This document shows positions 56,411 through 64,000 of a stretch of DNA of 64,000 nt, piece after piece. The position numbers and the translations under genes were made by a program. The DNA is from Polytrichum commune (Eukaryota > Streptophyta > Polytrichopsida > Polytrichales > Polytrichaceae), in NCBI GenBank assembly GCA_950295325.1, contig OX485809.1:16444144-16508143 (forward strand), read 5' to 3'. Below the pieces are notes generated by a model, which was given only the letters and a program-made list of their open reading frames with translations, ran no database searches and was not told where the DNA came from. Numbering within the stretch: position 1 is the first letter of the stretch; every line of letters starts with the position of its first letter.

Positions 56411-56523
56411 CCCTGTCCGACATGACTATGACGACACTTTACTGCTTGTCTGAAGCGACTGGTCGTTTTCCACGTTAGTAAAGTCCGAGTTTTCTCACTT
56501 GTGGAAGTTGAAAAACCCAGTTG

Positions 56524-56547
56524 TAAAAGACGTGTTCTGTATTAGTG
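56524..56547 (-). repeat. CACTA right terminal inverted repeat
   Basis: On the minus strand it reads CACTAATACAGAACACGTC then TTTTA, matching the left end with one mismatch in 24. Confidence 0.92.
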
Positions 56548-56550
56548 CAA
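56548..56550. repeat. Target-site duplication CAA, right
   Basis: CAA directly after the terminal TAGTG, matching 40109-40111. Confidence 0.85.
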
Positions 56551-57624
56551 GTTGAAGAGTCAACATTATTATTTTATATTGTGTGGAGGGAGGGATGTTG
56601 TGTGTTATATTACTGTCAATTAATGACAAAGAGAATACCCACGTGGTGGTGAATAGGATATGCAAATGATCTCCAATACTAACGAGGTAATGGGCTACAA
56701 GTAGGTTTGGATTTGCCAATCATCTCGCACTAAGTTCATGTTTTCAAACCTTATGAAAAGTGGGTGCACATCTAAAGTTTTTGTTTAAGACCAACTTCCT
56801 TTATGAGTATACAAAGGGACATTGACACTACCAAAATGTAGTCTAGAAAATCAATACTTATTCCAAAGGCAATTTAAACAAAACCTCATCATTATTATTT
56901 TTCTTGTTTTCATCGTTTCATTTTGGCAAAAATAATAATTCACTAGATTCTTGTTTTTCACAAAGCTTTCTTTGACCATAATATGTTTCAAAATATCTCA
57001 GGGAAAAAAACTTTGAAAAGAATACAACGAATGCCAAACCCACCAAAGCACTGCAATATGTGTTTGCAATGTCACAAAGTGATCTTCATTTTCACTACTT
57101 GAATGGATTTTCATGGTCGATGCAATAGGGGAGAATGAAACACTATAAAACCCACCCCAACCCATAGAAGAAGATGACAACAACAACAACAACAACAACG
57201 ACACTTTTATTATACTACAACTAGATCCTAATTTAGTCATGTGAGATTGGATCAAAATTAAATAAGTGATCACAAATGTACCGCCAAAGGGGGGGGGGAA
57301 GACATGTTATGATTCCACGCTTTTCTCTATGTTAGTCATGAGCATATTGTGGTCCTGACAAAAGTAGCCTAATAATACATTGACAAACTTGCAAGGGACA
57401 AGAGACATATGTGTAGTTTGACTAATTGAGAGGTAGTCTTGTTAGCAAAAGTTCCCATCTACCCAATAGTCCTCTCTAAAGTGCGTCACGACAAAAATAA
57501 GCAACCTCGATGAGTCCGCCGATGCCCATGGGTCAAAGTCTTGTAGCGGGATGCTCCATCACATAAGTTACTTATTCAGAGTGATATTCCTTTGCATTGG
57601 GCACCCTAGAAGTCCACATCATGC
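56551..57624. other. No gene recognised
   Basis: AT-rich sequence downstream of the CACTA insertion. It includes an AAC/CAA microsatellite at about 57176-57199 and a G run near 57288. No supportable gene. Confidence 0.4.
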
Positions 57625-58060
57625 TCTATGTACTAAGGGCATGTGAGTTCTAGAACAAACAATTTTCGGAAAAAGTCACTGATGTACAAAGTTCTTAGAT
57701 TTGGATTGAAAAATGACAGGATGTGCTAATAAGTTACATTTTAGAGGAGTCCGAGCACTTTACAAGCAGTGGCCACTTTGGGCTCATATGAGGTCTAGAG
57801 CAAACAGTTTTATGAAACGGTTATACACTGATGTACGACTTTCTTAGATTTGCATTACGAAGTGAAGAGATATGGTATGTTCCGTTTAGTAGGATTCAAA
57901 CGCTTTACAATCAATGTTAGCTGTGGCCTCATGTGAGGTTTTAGAACAAACAATGCTCTAAAACTGTGACTGGCGTACATCATTCTTACATTTGCATTCT
58001 GAAATGTTACGTTTCAGAAGACGGCGAGCACTTTACACACTACCAGTGTCAGTTTTGGGG
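57625..58060. repeat. Three-copy tandem repeat (unit ~145 bp)
   Basis: Three degenerate direct copies. Landmarks recur in order: a TCTAGAACAAACAATTTT-like block (57648, 57793, 57941), CTGATGTACAA-GTTCTTAGATTTG-ATT, a TTTAGAGGAGTCCGAGCACTTTACA-like block, and GGCTCATATGAGG. The array runs directly towards the next tandem block at 58.4 kb. Confidence 0.7.
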
Positions 58061-58332
58061 CTCATGCAGTACGTCAGGTACCTTGGTAAGCGTGAGAATT
58101 TGAGCTTTTCCTGGGAGGGTTTTCCGAAACGAGGGTTTGTTCTGTTTAATGTCAACCACTGCAACTGAAACTCAACCATACATGCCATGCACAACTGTAC
58201 TTGTCCTCTTCCTACTACTCTACCACCAATATGCTGCTCACAGATATTTCGCAGCACTGGAAGGAAATCATACATTATTATTCGCTATGATGGATCCCAC
58301 ATGCAACATGATCCGTACATAGAGGGAGCTGA

Positions 58333-58361
<29 letters not shown>
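58333..58361. repeat. CT microsatellite
   Basis: About fourteen CT dinucleotides immediately before the G-box-containing tandem repeat. Confidence 0.9.
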
Positions 58362-58364
<3 letters not shown>

Positions 58365-58401
58365 AGTCCTGACAAGAATCATAAAGATTTCTCCCTCCTC
58401 C

Positions 58402-59165
58402 CCCCTCTGCCACGTGGCGCTACTACATTGGTTGGTACCAGTTGAATCCAACGTGGAAACCGCATTTCGGCAGTACAGTAGCAAAGATGAGACGGATCAC
58501 CCTTTTGTACAAGTATTCCTGCCCGAGATATGCGGCAGATGCGCGGTTTGCAAACAACTTCGAATTCTTCACAAAGGCTACCACAGAAACCCAAGTCCCA
58601 GCCAACTTTGAGAATATAGCCGGAGACTAGGGCAGAGGGTTCTCGATTCCCACAAACTCAAGCAAAGCTTCACCCTCGAGTTCTGCTGCCACATGTCATT
58701 CCAAGATTGGTTGGCACCACGTATATCCTACGTGGGAACTACATTCAAACACTTGTAAAGATGAAACGGACAAGGCTTGCGACAGATACGCAGCGCTCAC
58801 AAAACACCTTTGGATCCTGTGTAAAGGCTACAGTAGAACCCAAATCATCCTGGCCAGCTTTGAGAATATACCCGAAACCTAGGCTGAGGGCTCTCTATTC
58901 CGACTGAAATGACGCTTTACCTCAACTTTCTTTCTGCCACGTGTCATTACTTTATTGCTTGAACGCACTCAAATACTACGTGGAAATCGCGATCCGGCAC
59001 TAATTAGTAAAGCTGAAATGGAGCGCTCTCTACAATACTGAAATATCAACGAGATTCGTGGCCGATATGCACACGGTTCGGAAACATCTTTGAGTTTCTG
59101 TGTAAAAGGCGACCAGATAACAAAGGTCCGACCGGCTTTGATGAGATATGTGACTGGAAACTAGG
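58402..59165. repeat. Three-copy tandem repeat (unit ~250-280 bp) with a G-box in two units
   Basis: Three diverged direct copies begin near 58402, 58682 and 58930. Each opens with GCCACGTGGC, GCCACATGTC or GCCACGTGTC (58409, 58688, 58936), followed by a TACGTGGAAAC-like block, GTAAAGATGAAACGGA, a GCGACAGATACGCAG-like block, TTTGAGTTTCTGTGTAAAGGCTAC, and CCAGCTTTGAGAATATAGCCGGAAACTAGG. Only short frames are open. It resembles a regulatory array more than a coding array, but no downstream gene is visible. Confidence 0.75.
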
Positions 59166-59597
59166 TTATGTTCATTGGTATGAATGTAGTATTTCTGGCT
59201 GCTTTGGGAACACTCAACCTGTGGCCGAGAGCCCACCAAGCAAGCCTCCGCTTTTGATCCAAAGGGGCGAGAGAAGATCTCCCTCCCCTCCTCAAACGCC
59301 CACTGCAAAAACAAGTTAATGCGATGCATCGAGTGACGTCGGGTGTGCGTATTTAGTAACAATCCATTTTGAAAATTTTGACATGTGGACAGTTATTTTC
59401 CTTCCTCTCTTTGTGGATATGTAAATGCATTTCCGAATTGCGGTGCACATCATCATCCCGAGGAGGAGGAGGATACGTACATAGGCTTACTACAAGCATA
59501 CGAGACATGCGTCACTTGGAAAATCTGCAAATCTATCATGATGGTAGATTTACATTTCTTTTTTTTAGTGATGCGAGATGATTGATTCACTCACTAC

Positions 59598-59893
59598 ACT
59601 GAAACTATATATTTTGTGTTCGATACACTAAATATGAACACATACATTGTATGAAAGTGAGTAACATTAAATGTAAACTTAAACACTAAATATCAACTAT
59701 GGTAATATGTGGAAGTTACATGTTTGAATTTAGTGTTAGTAAGGATATGATATCCATGTTTCACGGGAAGGGAGGTGGCGGCACATTTATGTCTAATACG
59801 AATCGTCCAGGAATTGAAAATCAGTGTTGAGCATGGTAGAGTGGTAACAACATTAAAAATTCTCAAACATTGAACATTCTTTTTAGTGTACCA
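59598..59893. mobile_element. MITE, CACTAAATATGATATTTAGTG family, reversed copy
   Basis: Ends TA-CACTGAAACTATATATTTTGTG and TCTTTTTAGTG-TA, both diverged. The interior GTGAGTAACATTAAATGTAAACTTAAACACTAAATATCAACTATGG and GGTGGCGGCACATTTATGTCTAA is the reverse complement of the copy at 37.4 kb. Confidence 0.75.
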
Positions 59894-61260
59894 TAGAACC
59901 TATGTAACTTATTATATTAAAATGGCATGTGCACACCTTCTAAGGCATGTGTGACAACTTGTATGACTCTCCAATGCCTATCAAAGTCAAACATTTAGTT
60001 GGTCTTTGAGATCGAACCATTTTACACTAACACAACCTACTACAAGGCGACGTGAAGAAGATGGTCATATGTAACAACGGGTGACAAAATCTACACAATG
60101 TATGTTTGATACCAAGTCATTTGTATGAGCACAATGTTTTTTCAATAATCACTTATGCAAGACTTGAAGAATGCATTTGATAGGGCCCATATTGGACCCT
60201 TTGGCTTCTTTTAAGAATAAATCATAATTTAATGTTTGTGCAACATGGTTGCCACGTCAATTTCTTTAAATGGTTTGAATCAATGGTGTCATGACATCTG
60301 ACACTTTCACTTCAACACTGAGAGTAATAATGTTGAAGTAGCCATCACACTACAACATTTTATGAAATTGTATGATAAGACTAATGGATGTTCATAGGCC
60401 CCATGATAAATTGTTGGAGATTTACAATGTTTGCATAAAATCATTTATTGTCGGATAAAGAGACGCTATTAAAACAAACCCCTAATAAGTTGAGGACCAA
60501 TTCAATCCGACAAGACTAATTTGAAATCTTCAATGCAACTTTGAAGTCAAATCATCTTGAATGAAAATTCCAAGCTATAGAATACTTCACTATGCTTTTA
60601 CCTTTCCCAACAGATGGACATGCTTGAGCTCTAGCTCACAATGACCTCCATGGAGAGAGGTAATTATTGCATACAAGTGTATCTCTCATTCATTCAATAT
60701 AAAAACCTTAAAATACACTGCAACCCTCACACTACTTCTCTTAGTTTATTTCTATCCTAATTAGTGTCAACCCTGATTTAGTCTAGTCCAAGTCATTTGA
60801 AATGAAACAACCACAAACCTACAGGGGGGTCGAGTTCCTATGTTAGATGGGTGAGAAGTACGTTCACAAATGATAATTCCCTTTGGCTTGGTGTTCGTGG
60901 CATCTATGTAAACTCATTCAACGTGGATGAAAGGGTTGTAGTAGAAACAAGCCCCTTGCAAAGTTGAAGGCCAACCCATTCCGTTTCCAGTCCACTGAAA
61001 TAATTCAAAATCTTTGATGCCATTATCAAAGTCGAGTAATCTAAAAAAACCTCATGTTCATACCATAAAATAGTCCCTGAATTTTCACCTTGCAAGCATA
61101 TGAGTTTATGCAAACACCACAAATCCCTAGCCATTCCCTCTCTCCAACCTCAATCTAAGATACACACAATTCTAGGTACTATGGTGTGAAGTCAGGATTG
61201 CAAATCTCATAAACAAGTGGATCTACTAGCAGTGAAGTGCGTTCTAGTAGTTGAGAGTCA
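59894..61260. other. No gene recognised
   Basis: AT-rich sequence. A weak duplication is suggested by two passages about 480 bases apart that share AACAAACCCCTAATAAGTTGAGGACC-like and AACAAGCCCCTTGCAAAGTTGAAGGCC-like words (60473 and 60948). No coding structure. Confidence 0.35.
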
Positions 61261-61412
61261 TGCCCCGATCACACCAAACTTTTCGTCCGGTTTCACCCGT
61301 GAAATTGCTAGGGATTATGTTCATAATTAGATGTCGGCCCACCACTTTTCACACTATTACAGTCGGCATTGCCGACAGATGGTGTCAGAATTGGCCGGTG
61401 TGATCAGCCCCT
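61261..61412. mobile_element. Small MITE-like inverted-repeat element
   Basis: It begins CCCCGATCACACCAAAC and ends GGCCGGTGTGATCAGCCCC, so GATCACACC forms terminal inverted repeats around ~130 bases containing TGTCGGCCC and TGCCGACAG. Seen once only, so tentative. Confidence 0.4.
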
Positions 61413-61499
61413 CACCCCAAACCCATGGTTGCATGGTAGCATAACGTGACGACATGGAAACGTCAATGAAAGGAATTTTCTTGTTTACATGATTTCCCA

Positions 61500-61690
61500 T
61501 ATATCAAAATTCTAGTGTTTCCAAGTCCAACCAGTTACAGGTTGTGATCTTTGAGGTTCTCTTCATTAATTTGAGGTATATTCCATAGATCCTTCTAAAA
61601 TTATCAATACTTTTCCTAAAGTCTACAACTTCAACCGGTTATTTCTCAAGCTCAACCAGTTCATCTGTAAGTAGTGGTCAGTTCTCTGAT
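61500..61690 (+). mobile_element. MITE, AACCGGTT-rich family, copy F
   Basis: Contains TCTAGTGTTTCCAAGTCCAACCAGTTACAGG, GAGGTATATTCCATAGAT, CAACTTCAACCGGTTATTTCTC and CTCAACCAGTTCATCTGTAA. The left terminus is eroded. Confidence 0.7.
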
Positions 61691-61765
61691 AACATTGATT
61701 CCAAAAAATATTGTGTGATAACTGGGTTCCACAATTATGTGTAGACTTGAGGAACTCACATGTAA

Positions 61766-61985
61766 TGAAAGGGGAGAACTGATTGCTAGTTACAGATGAA
61801 CTGGTTCAGTTTGAGAAATAACCAGTTGAAGTTCAAGAAAATTACCGACCATTGTAGAGGAATCTATGGAATATACTTCAAACTAACAAAGAATGTTTGA
61901 AAGATCTCAACATGTAATTGGTTGGATTTTGGGAATATTGGAATCTCGACTGATTAACTTATGCCCAATAATCTCCCTGGACACT
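61766..61985 (-). mobile_element. MITE, AACCGGTT-rich family, copy G (inverted)
   Basis: The reverse complement carries CAGGGAGATTATTGGGCATAAG, CCAACCAATTACATGTTGAGATC, GAAGTATATTCCATAGATTCC and CTGAACCAGTTCATCTGTAACTAGC. It lies ~75 bases from copy F in the opposite orientation. Confidence 0.7.
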
Positions 61986-64000
61986 GCTCACATGGTTTGA
62001 TTTGGAAATCTTTTAACCCCTAACTTCCCACGTCCAATTTCCCTCAAATTTGTGACTTGCAATTCAACGACCATAGCTGAAGATCTAAATTTTTTTGGGG
62101 GACAAATCCAACTGCATAGATGTTTGGAGGTTAGAGGTGACTACACGCAATCCAATTTCTAAATGTTGAAGCTCTACTATGTAGGAGATTATAATAGAAA
62201 TGTTAATGGTGGTCTTGATGGGGTAACATTTTAGAATTAAATTGGGGTTGGTTTCTGTATCGAACCTCCACTCAAATCATCTCCAAATGACAAAATGCTA
62301 CCTTCTTTCCAAAGAGGGGCAAATACAACTACTCAAATCGTCTCACAATCTTGAAACTATTATTTTGCGATCTTTTGGGGAGCTTTTGCAATTTGAGGCA
62401 ACGGTTTCACAATTGCGCACCTTCCACATGGATTTACACCCACCAACACATGTCCAACTGAAATTTCCAATGGCAGATGTTTAGGATATGTTGAGTGTCA
62501 TGGAGGATTATAGATCAATTGGGAATCATTTGCACATAGGGATGACATGTTTAGGATATGTTGCCCCTAAATTGCAAAGGTGACAAATGTCAAATTGGTA
62601 TTTGTGGAGTGGTTCTACTATAAACCAATTGAGAGCACACTCCATATTTGAATTAATCCAAATATGGCTAACTTTATTGATTCAAAATTATCCACGTGGA
62701 GGGACATAGTAGACTTGAACATGAACAAGAAGTGTAGTCAAAACAATCTAGAAACCATCTGAATTGGTGTCAAAGCAAAATGTTGATGACCAGATAATGG
62801 TCGCATAGGACATGAGGGGTTAAAGGTGATTTGACACCACCAAACAAAACATATCATTATTTAGCAAAGAGAGTACTATGGACTCTCTTTGTGTTATTGA
62901 ATACATGTATGTACGGAACAAGGTGTAGAATAACAAGAGTTGGAGTGGGAGCAATTTCCATGAATGTTGAGGTTGCTTTGTTGGTGAGGGATGACACCCA
63001 GTGATGAAGTTCACCTTTGTAGAGAAACAATAATAGCAGAACTATTGATTGGGGCCCCTATATCTAGAACTTGGACTACATCAATGATGGCCAAGATTGT
63101 ATGCGGTAGACATGTGGGATGTCAAGCAAAGATTGTGTTAGATATATGCTTATCATGTAAGCGTCAAATTCTACAAGAAATTGTCACACAATAATTGGTC
63201 ATAATCACAACCCAAGAGACTCAAATCCGGATTGAGCTCCCCATTGTAAACAAACCCAATAAAAAGTGTGTTTCCTTGTGCATTGGCCGGGGGTGCCAAC
63301 ATGCAATTACGGTGACCTGGAAAATCTGGATTGGCTTTTGGGGGGGGGGGGCTTTAGTCATGGGGAATTACATGGTCGTTTTGGGGACATGGACATGCCA
63401 TGCCAACAATGGAGGCGGCAATTGTCGTTTGTGGAATAGAAGGTGGTAATTACAAGGTGGCAAGAATGGTAAGTGATGTGGGCCACCGTTAGGCTGCATG
63501 GAATGGAAGTCAGTGAACAACACATGCAAGGGCACAAACTAAAAATCATATACTAAGTAATGCGGCATAGCTGGACCTTTGGGCGGGCCAAGCTTGCCCA
63601 ACCTTTGCATCCAGTTCGGGGGAGGTTGCCTTAAGGGAGGGTAGCTCAATTGGCTCAAATAGCTCCTTTTTTTTTGGACTTGTATTCAGTAATTTTATAT
63701 TTTCGTTGTTGTTTGTTGTGAAACTGATGTGTCTTTTTGTATGCAAGCTTTACTTGGGTTGCCTTGTAACTAACTGCTATTCTAATAGAAATTCCAATGT
63801 ACCTATACTCTTTGGTTTGATTCGGGAATTACTACACGTGATCTGGAAGGCCCACATTATGGAGGCACAAGTCGGAATAATGCTATGTATGTATGGAACA
63901 ATATGGTCTAATTGGAGTGATTGAACCACAAAGATGGTTGCAAGGTTAATCCACAAGCGCATGTGTTGCATTCTTTGAGACTCTTCATGCACAAAAGCAT
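61986..64000. other. No gene recognised
   Basis: AT-rich to the window end. The frame at 62242-62484 (plus) is open for 80 codons without a domain. A pol III A-box-like GGGTAGCTCAATTGG lies near 63640 with no B box and a T run soon after, perhaps the head of a SINE. A G run at about 63341 may be hard to sequence. Confidence 0.4.

Larger units (their letters stand above)
40112..56547. mobile_element. Complete CACTA (En/Spm) transposon, 16,436 bp
   Basis: The two ends are inverted copies over 24 bases with one mismatch: CACTACTACAGAACACGTC at the left and CACTAATACAGAACACGTC at the right, both continuing with TTTTA. CAA flanks both sides. Inside are a TNP2-type transposase and a SET-domain frame on the minus strand, a Ptta/TnpA-like gene on the plus strand, a fragment of an IFT20-like gene between them, and a nested MITE. 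The subterminal word TTGGGAACG occurs twice near each end. The genes carry stops and a frameshift, so the copy is probably not autonomous, although its ends look mobile. The nearly intact ends suggest a fairly recent insertion. Confidence 0.93.

Noticed and set aside
58033-58630. Short overlapping open frames in the G-box repeat array as a repeat-containing protein gene
   Set aside because: The frames are 60-80 codons, differ between units, and are not preserved across the three copies, unlike a coding repeat.
1-64000. CRISPR arrays, operons or viral integrations
   Set aside because: No regular short direct repeats with unique spacers, no viral hallmark genes, and the gene structure is eukaryotic throughout.

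Overview
This window looks like nuclear DNA of a land plant, probably a seedless one (lycophyte or bryophyte grade). Three things point that way. Two genes resemble angiosperm proteins closely and have ordinary GT-AG introns. There is a pair of FTR1-type iron permeases, a family known from fungi and algae that is not part of the flowering-plant iron uptake set. A fragment matches the ciliary transport protein IFT20, which plants without swimming sperm would not be expected to keep. The exact lineage cannot be fixed from the sequence alone. The DNA is AT-rich and full of repeats: genes occupy a small share, and small inverted-repeat elements (MITEs), tandem repeats and one very large DNA transposon fill most of the rest.

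Layout. At 2.6-3.5 kb and 6.7-7.7 kb lie two intronless, tandem FTR1 paralogues on the minus strand, about 90% identical, each preceded by its own unrelated tandem-repeat block. From 9 to 20 kb is a MITE graveyard with several families, a tRNA-derived SINE and a LINE-like remnant. At 20.1-23.2 kb (minus) is a two-exon, probably plastid-targeted DUF861 cupin gene whose intron holds about seven to eight copies of a 105-145 bp repeat and a MITE abutting the likely branch site. At 26.1-30.2 kb (minus) is a 13-exon gene for a plastid-type hexose transporter of 664 residues; every splice phase closes. From 31.9 to 40 kb there are more MITEs, including a three-level nest at 37.3-38.1 kb and a 59-bp satellite.

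From 40,112 to 56,547 lies a 16,436-bp CACTA (En/Spm) transposon. It has 24-bp terminal inverted repeats (one mismatch) and a CAA target duplication on both sides. On the minus strand it carries a TNP2-type transposase with its middle missing, and next to it a SET-domain reading frame preceded by an exon with a CxCxxC transposase-associated motif. On the plus strand it carries an eight-exon Ptta/TnpA-like gene ending in a DUF8039-like domain. Between the two arms is a fragment of an IFT20-like gene. Both transposase genes carry in-frame stops, all explicable by C-to-T change, and the SET frame has a one-base shift, so the element is probably no longer autonomous.

From 56.6 kb to the end no gene is recognisable. 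This part holds two blocks of three degenerate tandem copies (one with a G-box in each unit), more MITEs and plain AT-rich sequence.

The host genes do not form a pathway together. The permeases would need a ferroxidase partner that is not in the window, and the cupin and transporter are independent plastid genes. The coherent system here is the CACTA element. The splice phases suggest that its CxCxxC exon could be joined either to the transposase or to the SET exon, much as maize En/Spm makes two products from one transcript.
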